Assembly (NCBI GenBank): GCA_000727475.1
Contig: KL647292.1
Location: forward strand, 4,349,132 to 4,413,131
Direction: 5' to 3'
Length of the DNA: 64,000 nucleotides
Source: Sarcocystis neurona
Taxonomy: Eukaryota; Apicomplexa; Conoidasida; Eucoccidiorida; Sarcocystidae
Shown: positions 34,801 to 46,029 of the stretch, piece after piece
How positions within the stretch are numbered: the stretch's first letter is position 1
Layout of the letters: the number at the start of each line of letters is the position of its first letter
Translations under genes and position numbers: made by a program
The notes under the pieces: model-generated
Told to the model about the DNA's origin: nothing
What the model saw: only the letters and a program-made list of their open reading frames with translations
Database searches by the model: none

Positions 34801-35322
34801 TGAGCGCGCATCTTTCTCTCTCTACACAGGTGTATTCCTTTCCTTCGCTTTCCCTTTCTTACCCTGTGCGTGTACACAGAGATAGGCGAGTATAGGTATA
34901 TTTTGTCTACGTGAGCTTGGCGGACGTGGTCTTTTGTAGCTGTGCCCAGAAGTACCGCTGCTGTGTTGATTTGCTGGCTGCATCCGGTGTATGCGCAGGG
35001 GCGACCAAGCCGTACGGCTCGTTTTCTTCTACCGCTGCTGCGCACTTTTAGTCTGTTACTTCTGCTGACCCGTGCCGCTTCTCTGTTGACCTGCTGCTGC
35101 GACTGCTGCGGTGCTGCCCCTGCTGCTGTGCTGCCGCCCTCCCGCAGGGGGCTGATGCCTCTAATGCTGCTGCTGCTGTGCGTGGTGCCGCCTCTCTTGC
35201 TGTTCCTGCTGGAGTGGGCTGCCGCAGTGTGCTGTGGAGTCTGCTTCTGCTGCTTTTCTCGCAGTGGCACGGTGCTGTTGCGGTTGTTTGTTTATGTGGC
35301 TGCGTTTTTTTTTCGCCAGACC

Positions 35323-35840
35323 GTCGGATGATGCTTGTGCGGGAGCGAGCGAGACGAGACAGGGGCGCAGGAGAGCAGCAGCAGCAGTCGCAGCATTTAC
35401 TATCCCTGCTGCTGTCTGCTGCGTGGATGCAGCTGTGGGGCGTCCTTTTCCTGTTGCAGTTTGCCCACGTTAATCTCTTTCAGGTTCTGTTCGTGCTGCC
35501 ACTGGCTGCTGTGGTGCGCGCCGTGGGCAAGGTCTTCCTTCTTCATTTCTTGAAGGCAAAAGAACAGCAGCAGCTCGCTACGGCCGCCGCGGAGGCGGCT
35601 GCTGCTGCTGCTGCGTCTGCTCCACCGGACGAGCTACCAGACGCTGTTGCGGTCCCTCGCCAAAATGAGGAGACTTGCGCCGCCTCTTCTGCTGCTTCTC
35701 TCGGTGCTCCTGCGGCTGCAGGCGCCAGCAGCTGCTGCTCCGCTATACTACGAGAAAGTTTCTTCCTTCTCCACGGCTCTCAGGACTTCTTCGGACCTGC
35801 CGAATGTCAGCCAGACCCCATAAAGACGCCACATGCATGA
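35323..35840 (+). CDS. hydrophobic exon, possible membrane protein
   Basis: Preceded by a textbook acceptor (ten-base pyrimidine run then 'cgccag'). The frame codes about 172 residues to TGA at 35838-35840. Order: basic start with two Met, Gln4, a strongly hydrophobic part ('LWGVLFLLQFAHVNLFQVLF' and beyond, two likely spans), then Ala7 and Gln tracts and a polar end. It may be a single small gene starting at the ATG near 35329, or an exon of a larger gene. The Leu/Cys-rich frame just upstream (34942-35331) is probably intron. Confidence 0.45.
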
Positions 35841-35964
35841 ACTTCTTCTTCTCCTTCCGCAAGTGGACTTCTCTTTCTTCCTTTTTCGGCTTATTGACTG
35901 TCCTCTGTCTTTCCGTCTACACACATACGTAGTGGTCATGTATCCATATGTGTACACATACAGA

Positions 35965-35970
35965 AACGAC

Positions 35971-36005
<35 letters not shown>
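35965..36005. repeat. TA microsatellite
   Basis: An uninterrupted (TA)n run of about 36 bases. Confidence 0.9.
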
Positions 36006-36006
<1 letters not shown>

Positions 36007-36509
36007 CATGTGAGAATATATGTCTGGAGGTACATCAAAGAACAGCTACTTCTCTATCTCCCCTTCTTTCGCTCTTTCTCTCTGTCTGTATGTCTCTTTG
36101 TCTATAATATATTTGTTTTATACATGTATATGACGTACAGGAAGAAAGCGAAACAGATATTGACCGATATGTATTATAAGTACAGATAAGGATGACGCTC
36201 TGTATATATGTCGCTCCACATACGTGTACATATATAGAGGGAGTTGCTTGCCTGCGTCTTATCTGCGCAGAAGGAAGTGCCGTGGTTTTGTAAAAGATGA
36301 GGGAAAGGAAGAGAGGTACATGCATACACAGACACCGACACAGAGATATATAGACGTAGGAGTATGGCCACATATATACCTCCGCAGCTGAAGGGAAAGC
36401 CTTCGAATTTCTATGAACAACGGGCAAGCCTTATGCGTCTGCTTCTACTCTCCACGCACGTGTACATCTCCTCCTGCCCATCGTGGGCTAAGCAAAAGCA
36501 CACGTGAGC

Positions 36510-36965
36510 CAACAAGTGGGTCTCTGTACATATGTACACATACATATATATATGTATATGTACATATTATATTCATGTGGGGGACAAAGGAGACGCATAG
36601 TATTCTTTAAATGTGTATGCGTATATGTATTTTTACGCATATATTTGTACCTGCACCGTATATATATAAATATATATATATACACACCACATATGTACCT
36701 ATGTGTGTGTACCATATATATACATACATATATATATAAATATATGTCTGTGCCTATATGTCTGTCTATCTCTCTCTCTCTGTATATATATATATATATG
36801 CATGTTTATCGTGTATATATATATATGTCTGTATCCATATATCTATCTATCTCTCTCTCCATATATATATATATATATGCATAACATATATATATATATT
36901 TATATATGCAAATATATATGTATGTGCACCACATATATGTATATGTGTCTGCATCTATATATCTA

Positions 36966-36996
<31 letters not shown>

Positions 36997-37200
36997 GCGT
37001 CACACAAACATATATGTATGCATATATATATATATATATGTATGTGTGCCATGTATATATATCTAAATCTGTATATCTGTCTATTTATATATGTATATGT
37101 ATATATATCTGGTCACTGTGTATATATATATGTACCATGTATATATATATATATCGACGCACCACATATATACATATGTATATATACATACACGTCGACA
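36510..37200. repeat. TA/TG/TC-rich microsatellite block
   Basis: About 700 bases of tatatatgtatatg and ctctctctctctatatata, with a longer-period repeat of the kind 'tctgtatccatatatctatctatctctctctc' at about 36760, 36830 and 36950. Translated frames are Tyr-Ile repeats and are not genes. Confidence 0.85.
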
Positions 37201-37239
37201 CATAGGCGTGTTTGTAGGGCCAGTGTTGCTGCGTAGTAG

Positions 37240-38450
37240 TCGTGTGTGCCACTTGGTGTGTTGCTGTTGCTGCTGCTGCTGCAGTACACGAGGACCTGGA
37301 AACTTCTGCTTTCTTCCTGCCCCGCCCTGCGCCGTAAGATTTACTTCTGTTCTGCTCGGCTGCGTGTGGTGACTGTCTCGCTTCGATGCCCGCGCGAGCT
37401 CCTTCTTCTCTTCTCCTCCTCCTCCCGGCAGAGGCAGAGGCACAGAGAGGGATACTCATATATATATATATATATATATATGTACGTGTAGGCGTTTTGC
37501 TATTTCTTCTACTATTTGAGGACGCTTCGAGGGTTTGTCGTTCTCTTCTTCTTCTTTTGAAGCGTTTCCTTGTTTCTCTCCCAGTGCCTCGTGTGCGTTT
37601 TCTGCGGGGGGCAGCGACCGGTACGTGGGCGGGCAGATGCGTGGAGATCTCCCCTGCCTTCCTGTGGAGTCCTCACGACGAAGGGCAGCAGCAGTATACA
37701 CTGTGTTCCCTGTCCTCTGTCTCTTTGTGTTCTTCTTTTTGTCTTCCCTTCTTCGTGCGTCCCGTCCCCCCGTGCTCTTCTTCTGCGTGTGCCCCGCCTT
37801 CGTGACACATCGCTGTTCACGCCGTTGCGACGCAGTGTGTGCGCTTTGTTTGTCGGCTGCTGTTGCTGCTGCTGCTGTCCGTCAGTCGCATCTCTTGCTG
37901 CTGCTTCTTCCTCTCTGTGTGGAGCTGCTGTTGAAGCGACAGTTCTTGCCGCTGCTATTGCACAGCACCCGCTGCCTCTTCTCCCCGCTATCTTACTACT
38001 ACTACTACTGCGGCTGCTGCCGTTATTCCGCTCCTGGCTGCGCGTCTCTCTACACCTGTGCGGCTGCTGCTGCCCCCAGTGCGTCCTGCTGTTGCTGCTG
38101 CGGAGCTACGTATGCTCGTGCTCCTGCTGCTGCGCTGCGGTCGTCACTGCTGCTTCCTTCTTCAGCCCCCTGCGCGCTCCGGACGTGCTGCAGCACCTGC
38201 TTCTCTCCGCCCGCACTGCTGCTGCTGTCCTCGCCCCTGCGTCCGAGTAATGGAGCTGCCGCTTCCCCTGCTCTACCACTGCTGCTTTTGGTGCTGCCGT
38301 TGTTGTCGTGGCCGCTGCCTTCTCCATCCAAGTAGCTGCGTCTCCGTCTCTGCGGCTCCAACTGCATCCGGTGCTGCTGCTGCTGCCGTCTCATCTCCCT
38401 CTGTGGGCAGGGTGACGAGATCAAGAGCCGACATCCCGCTGCTTTTCGAC
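37240..38450. other. CTG-rich region with open frames on both strands
   Basis: Plus frames are Leu/Cys/Ala-rich (one runs about 266 codons to 38335). Minus frames are Gln/Ser/Gly/Arg-rich (one about 146 codons, 38050-38490). Neither set has decisive splice sites. The hydrophilic minus reading is typical of coccidian repeat-coded proteins, while the plus reading would continue toward the exon at 38684. I cannot choose the strand. Confidence 0.4.
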
Positions 38451-38637
38451 TAATTGCTGCTGCTGCTTTATCTAACTGCTGCTGCGTCATGTAACTGCTG
38501 CTGCTCTATCTAACGGCTGCTGCATCATGCAACTGCTGCTGCTGGGTCCAACTGCTGTTGCGTTATATAACTGCTGCTGCTTTATCTAAGTGCTGCTGCG
38601 TCATCTAACTGCTGCTGCTTCATCTACCTGCTGCTAC
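38451..38637. repeat. 19-bp degenerate tandem repeat, about ten copies
   Basis: Consensus taactgctgctgc[g/t][t/c]cat[c/g]. Copies two to nine run from 38473 to 38624 at a strict 19-base period; the first is 22 bases and the last partial. It contains the CTG triplet motif but its period is not a multiple of three. Confidence 0.85.
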
Positions 38638-38683
38638 ATGCCCCAGCTGCTCCTGCTCTTATTTTTGTTAATTTACCCTGTAG

Positions 38684-40922
38684 AGAGACGACGGAGGGAG
38701 ACGTGGAACAGGGGGAGGCTGCTGATGCCGCTGCTCCGCTGCTGCTGCCCTGTCAAGAGGAAGCAGCCGCTGCAGGTGCTGCTGTTGTTGCGCGTTTAGA
38801 CGCTTCTCTTCCTTCATGCTCCGTGAACAACAACAGCAGCAACAGCACGCGGACGCTTCACAGCGGCAGCAGCGGCTGCGGCGGCCCTTCGTCGAACAGC
38901 AGGACTGCATCTTCTTGTTGCCCAGTTTCGTCCATTTCTGCTTCCTCTTGCAGCAGCAGCAGTGGCAGTGACACACCGCCTCCGCTGTTTCTTGCTTTCG
39001 TTTCGAGCAGCAGCAAGTCTTTGCTGGCGTCCGTGCAGTCCGGCTCTGCGCGGTCGCTGCTGCAGCTGCTGGACTACTGCAGCAGCAGCATCTTGGCGTT
39101 TGTGTGGGGCGTCTCCGACGGACTACTCACCTTTCTGCTCTGCTCGCTGCTCTCTCTCTTGCTGTTGCAATTTTCTCTCTCGCTGTTCTTCTTTGTTAAC
39201 GCTTTGTTCTTTTCTATCGCGTGCAACGGCTTCACGCGCTCTGCTGCTGCTGTAGACGCGGTGGTTCTTTCCTGGGGTCTGCGCGCCGCAACTGAGCTGC
39301 AGCAGCAGAAGCAGCAGCAACAGCAACCGGCGCAGCAGCAGCGGCAGCAGCAGCAGCAGCAACGGCAGCAGCAACAGCAGCAACGAGAGCGACAGCAGGA
39401 AGATGACTACTACTACGCCTACGTCCCGTGCGAAGAAGAAGAAGAAGCGGATGCCTACGTAGGCACACAAGAAGCTGCTGCAGCCGCTTCTTCAGAAAGG
39501 CTGCCGCAGCAGGAAGAAGCACGTGCTGCGGACGCGACTGTCACATGGAGGAGCAGCAACAGCAACTACTGGGGACACCAGGAGCAGGAGGCACAGCAGC
39601 AGCAGCAGAGGAAGGAAAGCGGGACGCTATGGATAGACACAGACAAAAAACTGTTTAATGCGGTTGCAGAGCAGCAACGACTCGGCCAGGACAATTACCG
39701 CAGAGGCACGCACTTCGCCAGGCAAGCAGCAGTGCCCTCCTACACGTCACCAGGAGCAACAGCAGCGAAAGTGACAGCAAAAACTGCAGCCAGCCGAAGT
39801 TCCCTACCGAGATTTGCAGGAGGAATGATAGAAAGAGAAGCAGCAGCAGCGTCGAACGAAGGAGCAGCAGCAGCAAGTTGGGAAGGGGAATCAGGAGTTG
39901 TTGAAGTGGAAATGACAGAGCCTTCAGCAGCAGCAGCAGGAGCGGGGACAGCAGCAGAGGAAGCGGCTGCCTTAGAAGATGGGAGGGTGGGATCTGCTCT
40001 TGTTGAAGAGCAGCGGCAAGGAAACACTCGAGCGTGGGACAGTCTCGAAGCGCAGCAGCGAGAAGAGGAAGACAGGTCGTTCTGCTTTGGTGCAAGAAGC
40101 AGAAGCAGCAGCAGCAGCAAGAATCGCTACTACGCGTGGGGAGGAGGAGGAGAAGAAGGGGAGACTGCAGGAGGTGCGAGCAGCTGGAGAGCCGCGTGGC
40201 ACCAGCAGATGCTGCAGCAGCACAGGCCGCAGCTGCAGGAACAGCAAGAGAAGAGAGAGAAGGAGGAGGAGGAGCAGCAGGAGACGGAGAAGGCCACAGC
40301 AGCAGCAGCGTCTAACCGTGGGCCTGCGTGGCACCATCAACTGCTGCAGCAAAACAGTCAGCAGCAGAAGGAACAGGAAAAGAAGAAGGACGAGCAAAAC
40401 GAAGACGAGGAGGAGGAGGTGGAACGGCAGCAGCAAGACGAAGAAGTGAAAGAGGAAGAGCAGCAGGGAGAGAAGCATTCGCTGGCCGCTGAAAAGAAGA
40501 AGAAAGCTGCTGCTACGGCTGCTTCACACGGCGGCAAAGCGACAGGAGCAGCACCGCTGCCGCTCAGAAGGCTGGGACACCTAGGCTCCACTGTCTTAGA
40601 CTTCTTACGGCAGACGAATAACAGCAGCAGCGCGCAAAGACGGGAAGGCAGCAGCAGCAGGAAAGCAGCAGCAGCGGCTGCCAAGGCGCGCGCTGCTGCT
40701 GCTGCCGATACCCGCGCTGGTGAGAAGTGGACAGCAGAAGCCGCAGCATGGCAGAATCGAAGAGCGCGACGACAGCAACGCAGAAGAAATGAGACTTCTT
40801 CGTCAAAGCGCCACATCCACACGTGTCTATATTTTGTCGAAGAGACAGAGAGAGACAAGAAACGCATGCATATACATATGTATGTGCTGATGTCTCGGTG
40901 TCTACTACTTGTGGATGAATAG
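38684..40922 (+). CDS. large exon: hydrophobic front, Gln/Glu/Ala-rich tail; unknown protein
   Basis: Starts after 'aatttaccctgtag' (one leading base) and stays open for about 745 codons to TAG 40920-40922. No ATG near the start, so it continues an upstream exon. Order: Ala/Ser/Asn-rich polar part; hydrophobic part of 60-70 residues at about 39025-39235 with two to three likely spans ('FVWGVSDGLLTFLLCSLLSL' is one piece); Gln-rich tract (39297-39390); then 500 residues of Gln, Glu, Lys and Ala low complexity. Within the tail, Ala-Trp-His-Gln/His-Gln-Met/Leu-Leu-Gln-Gln occurs twice (about 40196 and 40328). The end is basic, then Met/His/Tyr-rich where coding runs into microsatellite DNA, so the true end may be earlier. 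Probably a membrane protein with a long disordered tail; no named family. Confidence 0.55.
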
Positions 40923-41642
40923 ATGGAGACACACTTCCACGTACACAGAGAGAGAGAGAAGAAGCCGAAGAAAGACCAATACATTCATACACACATATAT
41001 ACGTGAACGTGCTGACATATATGTCTACTGCTACACATACACCAGAGAGACAGAGAGAGGCTTCTACACTTACACATACATATATATATATATAGACATA
41101 CATATGTCTCAACGTGTTTGTCTGTATTCGTATATGCGCGTGTGTGGATAGCGATGGTGGGAGAGGGGCAGCAGAAAAAGGAAAACATACATATATATGT
41201 ACACACACCTACGTGGGCACAGCCTGTCCGGTCTCTGCGCATGTCTTTATATATAAACATATACGTGTCTGTCTCTGTGTCCTTCTCTTCCCTTCTGTCT
41301 GTTTCTGACAAAATGTCTCTCCACATATATAAATGAGTATGGACAGATCTGCCCTACGTGGAGGAAGCGGGCGGTGGTGGCGCTGCGGGAAAGGCGAAGA
41401 AGGGGGGCGGCCGGCGGAAAAGTCGAGGCCGGTGGAGGGAAGCTGCTCACAAATTTTACGCCGCATGATTGATGTAGCGAAGGGTCCCCGCCGCGAATAT
41501 ATCCCCCGCTGCTGCTACCTCTATATAGTCGCCTGTGGACTCCCGTGCGTACGCGCTTCGATATGCGTCTGTAGTACATGCGCATACACACACATACGCG
41601 TATGCGAGAAGCAAAGGAGGATGCGTACATATACAACTCTGC

Positions 41643-41740
41643 CCATATAAAGGCGTGTCTACAGATGCAGTTCTACCTATATAAAGGCGTGTCTACAGAT
41701 GCAGCTGCACCTGTGTGAAGGCGTGTCTACACTTCACGTG
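41643..41740. repeat. 34-bp tandem repeat, three copies
   Basis: Copies start at about 41643, 41677 and 41711 with the core ataaaggcgtgtctacag. The third copy is diverged ('ctgtgtgaaggcgtgtctac'). Confidence 0.85.
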
Positions 41741-41959
41741 TCTAGACACGTGTCGGCATCAACAACAGAGCAGCGTAGACACATAAATATAGGGGGAGAA
41801 GAGAGGTATAGATAGAGAGATACAGACAGATATGGAGGAGAGGTGTAGGTAGACTCAGGGGCGAATAGACGCAAGGGCACACAGATACAAATGGACATAT
41901 AGATCAACACAGACCGGACCTCCATATAGAGAGATAGACACGCACAAGTGTGCACACTC

Positions 41960-43640
41960 CGGTGTGAACACGATCATATATATATAGAGGTATATATGTA
42001 TATACACACATATATATATGTGGACATCTGTGCGGGGACTTGTATTTATGTAGGCGCTTGCATTTGGGTTGCCTCCTTGCGTACATATTTGTACGTGTCT
42101 ATCTCTTTTTCAATGAAGATGCGGTCAGTGTTGATCTATATGTCCACCTATCTCTATCTCTGCCTGTGTCTATTCGTACCAGAGTCTCTCTACCTTTATT
42201 TTCTATATCTGCCTGTATATATATATATATAAATGTATACATCTATATCTCTCTTCTCCCTGTACATTCGTGTGTCTACGTCTATATCTGTCGACACTCT
42301 CTGTACCTACGCTCCATGTATCTGCGTGTAAACGTATCTGTCCATTTTCATCCGTACCTCCTTCTATATCTATCTACGTGCATCTGTCTCTATATGTACC
42401 AATATATATGTCTCCTGTATCCGCATCTGTGTCTATCTAGCTATCTCTGTGGGCCGTACCTCTCTATCTCTCCATACATATACGTAAGTATGTTTGTCTC
42501 TATCTACCTATACCTCTCTCTCTATATACGTATATATGTTTGTCTCTATCTACCTATACCTCTCTATCTCTCTATACATATACGTATATATGTTTGTCTC
42601 TATCTACGTATATGGATCTCTATCTGTCTCGACGTTTGCGTGTGTCTCTCTCTGCCTAAATTTCTCCATATATCTATCTCTGTGTCTGTTGTCTATTTCT
42701 CTTTATCTGTCTGTATCTACGTCTACCTTTATATGCGTATTTATCTGCATCTTTGTCGATCTACATCCTGGCTATATCTGTTTTGGTCTCTATCTATCTA
42801 TCTATATGTACCTATCCCCCTATATATCTGTGTATATTTGTATCTACCTGTGTTTATCTGTGTCTGCTAGTGTCTACGTCCACCTCTATATTCCAGCTTG
42901 CCTGCCTCTCTCTCGATCTAGATCTACCTACGTATGTGTATCTATTTGTGTCTATATACATATATATATATGTCTATATCTACGTCTATCTATCTGTATT
43001 TAGCTATATTTGTTTGTATCTGCGTCTACTTATATACTCGTATTTATCTCTGTTTCTGTCGTTGTACACGCAATATTTATATCTCGATCTGTGTCTATCT
43101 CTATTCATTTATATAGACACGTCTCTCTCTGTGCACGTATTCATTCGTATCCGCCTGTATTACTTTATATCTGTCTGCATCCGTGTCTATATACGTAACC
43201 GTATTTATCTTCGTTTCTGCCGATTGACACGTAGCTGCATATCCGTATCTCTATCTATGTGTATCTATATGTCTATATACCTATCTGTATCTATGTGTCT
43301 ATCTCTGTCTATGTATCTTTCGATATCTACATATCTGTCTGTACCTCTATATCTGTCCATATCTATATATCTCTCTATATGTATATATCTCTCTATATGT
43401 ATATATCTCTCTATATGTATATATCTCTCTATATGTATATATCTCTGTATATCTATATATCTCTCTATACGTATCTATCTATATCTATATATCTATCTAT
43501 ATCTATCTATCTATATGTATGTATCTCTCTATATCTGCATATCTATCCATATGTATATATCTCTCTATATCTATATATCTATACCTATATATCTACCTGT
43601 ATCTCTCTATATTTGCGTCTACGTCTACCGATGTGTTCGT
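41960..43640. repeat. long TCTA/TATG microsatellite region
   Basis: About 1.7 kb of tctatctatctctatatgtatatat with higher-order structure: an 18-bp unit (ctctctatatgtatatat) about four times at 43371-43443, and a roughly 50-60-base unit containing 'tatgtttgtctctatctacctat' at about 42485, 42535 and 42590. Long plus frames exist here (up to 338 codons) but are pure Tyr/Leu/Ser/Ile repeat translations and are not called as genes. Confidence 0.85.
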
Positions 43641-43891
43641 GAATTGAACTTTTCCTCTGTCCGTCTTCCCACCTGTTTCAATCTGTGTGAATTTCTCTGT
43701 CTTCCTACGTCTTGCCACATGTGTCTGTGGTCTACGTTGACCCCCGTAAACTTGCGGAACTTTATATAGAGGAAATTCACGCGCCGTTTGCTAGGCAAGC
43801 ACTTACTATACGTGCACATGGTGGCAGCAGCAGCAGTGGTCACGCGCACCACCGCCTGAGCCGCAGCCCCGCCCTCTGCGTCTGGCTGCAG

Positions 43892-45443
43892 AAGCGAAGT
43901 GACCTTTTGTGTGACGCAGCAGAAGCAGCAGTTGTCGTTGTTGCCTTCTATATGCTGCTCCAAGGAGCCGTTGCTGCTTCTCTTGCTGCTGCTTGTCGAC
44001 AGTTTGCTGCTGCTGCTGCTGCTACAGCTTTGCTGTTGCTGCACCTTTGCTGTTGTGGATGTTATTGTTGTTCTTCATGTTGTTCGCCTGCTTGCAGCTG
44101 CGGCGCTTCTAGCGTCTCGCATGCATTCCATTTCCAGCACCACATGCAGCAACAGCTGCAGCAGCAGCAGCACGACGCTTGGCGCTGCTGACGGGGAGGA
44201 ATACCGGGACTTGGACGCAGCAGAACGCGTGGCTGCCGCCGCAGCAGACGCAGCAGCCGCAGAAGAAGAAACGGCAGCAGCAGAAGAGGGAGGTGGCGTC
44301 GGAGAGAACGCCAGTATCAAGAGAATATATGATCTCGAAGGCCCGGGGCCGCATCGCTATCCTGCGCTGTTGTTGGCAGCAGCGAGCAGCAACCGCAGCA
44401 CGCCGCGAGCTGCTGCCTCACTCTGTGCGCAGGAGCAGCAGGAACCGAAGAAAAAGCAGCAGCAGCAGCGGGATGGACGTGTTGCGGAAGAAGCAGAGGC
44501 GTCTGCGTTTTCGCCGCTTGCTGCTGCAGAGCAGCGGTGGCTCGCGTGGGGAGAGCCGCGGCCGCGCCGGCAGCTGCTAGAGAAGGAGAAGGAACAGAGG
44601 GCTAAGGACGAGGAAGACGCAGACACAGAGACGGCAGCACGGGAGGTGCAGGTGCTGCTGGAGAAGAAGCCGCAGGAGAAAGAATTCGACAGGCTGAGCA
44701 GCAGGGTCGGGGACAGAGACGCATCTTCTTCTTCTACAGCGGCAGCTGCCACAGAAGAAGCCGATTCGCTGCCGCACTGGGCCGAGACAGAGACCCACCA
44801 CCTCCCGTCAGCCGAATCAGCAGCAGGAGAGAGCAGCTTTTTCTCGGGTGTTGCTGGCAAAGAAGAGGAAGAAGAGCTGGAAGAGGAAGACGAGGAGGAA
44901 GAAGAGGAGGTAGAGGAAGAGGCAGCCAGCGCGGTGCAGTTTGCAAGCTCTCACGCAGCTGCGTTACGTTTTGCTGCTGCTGGTGCTGCGGTAGGCGGTG
45001 GCGGAAAGGCGACAATCAGTCCGGTTGCCGCTAGCAAAGGCGGCCGCTGTGCTGCTGCTGCTGCTGCTCCCTCTCCTGCCTCTTCTTCACTCTCAGCGAT
45101 TAGAGCAGCAGCAGCAGGAGAGGAAGAAGACGATGAGGAAAAGGAGGAGGAGGATGAAGAGCCAAGCGACGAAGAAGAAGAGAGCGACAGAGATTTCTTC
45201 GAAGAGGGGGACAGCGAAGACAGCGGGGAGAGGCCAGGACAACGGCAGCTGAGCGGTAAGCACGCGTTTCTCGGCGCGGGTGGAAGAAGCGAAGCTGCTG
45301 CCGAGCAGCGCAACAAGGAGGAGGAGGATGACGAAGAAGAAGCAACAAGCAGACGCGTGGGCAACCCTATGCCCCCCCTGACGGAAATTGTAGAGGAAGA
45401 CGAAGAAGAAGAGGAAGAAGAAGAAGGAGAGTCGGTGCTGTGA
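43892..45443 (+). CDS. large acidic Glu/Ala/Ser-rich exon, terminal
   Basis: From the acceptor 'gtctggctgcag' the frame is open about 517 codons to TGA 45441-45443. The first 90 residues are Leu/Cys/Val-rich (CTG-coded) with a possible span ('FAVVDVIVVLHVVRLLAAA'). The rest is hydrophilic: Ala/Glu tracts, Gln4, 'DRLSSRVGDRD', and several acidic blocks, the longest near 44860-44930 and the end (Asp/Glu almost unbroken for 15-20 residues). Another plus frame from about 43712 ('DPRKLAELYIEEIHAPFAR') is protein-like and may be a preceding exon. Acidic, disordered protein of unknown role. Confidence 0.5.
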
Positions 45444-45769
45444 GAACGTCAGTGCGGCAGTGTGGCACTCACACGCATGCAGGCACCCGAAACTACAACA
45501 GCGACCCACCCTGTCTCCCCCTCCATCACACCGAGATGTTCATATGCGTATATTGTAATATGTGAGCCAAGGCGCGCGACTGTTGCTCTTGAAAGTATCG
45601 GCTGCTCCTGCATGCACGTCGTTGTCTGCGTGCGTCGGCTCGTGCATTTTGCGAAGGTGAGTGAAGGATGACGTGTTCACGCATCCTTCGCTGTTGCGCC
45701 GAACGAGGAAGAAAAAAATCTCCCCCCCCCAGCCACACGTCGACTTCTGCTCAGAAAACCCTACACGCA

Positions 45770-46020
45770 CACGTAGGGAGAGGGACACAGAGACAGAGAG
45801 AGTGAGAAAGAGAAAGAAGGAGAGAGAGCGTGAGAAAGGAAAAGAAAAAGAGAGAGCGTGAGAACGAGAGAGAGAGTGAGGAAGAGAAAGAGATAGAGTG
45901 AGGTAGGAGACGACAGCGTGAGGAAGAGAAAAGAGAGTGAGAGGACGAAAGAGAGAGAGAGAGAACGAGAGTGAAAAAGAAATAGAGTGAGCTAGGAGAA
46001 GAGAGAGAGATATAATGAGA
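45770..46020. repeat. GA-rich low-complexity tract
   Basis: About 250 bases of gagagaaagagagagcgtgagaa repeats on the plus strand. Open frames on both strands are Arg/Glu- or Ser/Leu-rich artefacts. Confidence 0.85.
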
Positions 46021-46029
46021 AAAAAACTG

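Noticed and set aside
36504..37236. Plus frames of 126 and 177 codons of Tyr-Ile repeats
   Set aside because: Pure TA/TG microsatellite translation.
42040..43769. Plus frames of 276 and 338 codons, Tyr/Leu/Ser/Ile-rich
   Set aside because: They are translations of TCTA/TATG microsatellite DNA. Length comes from the absence of stops in the repeat, not from coding.
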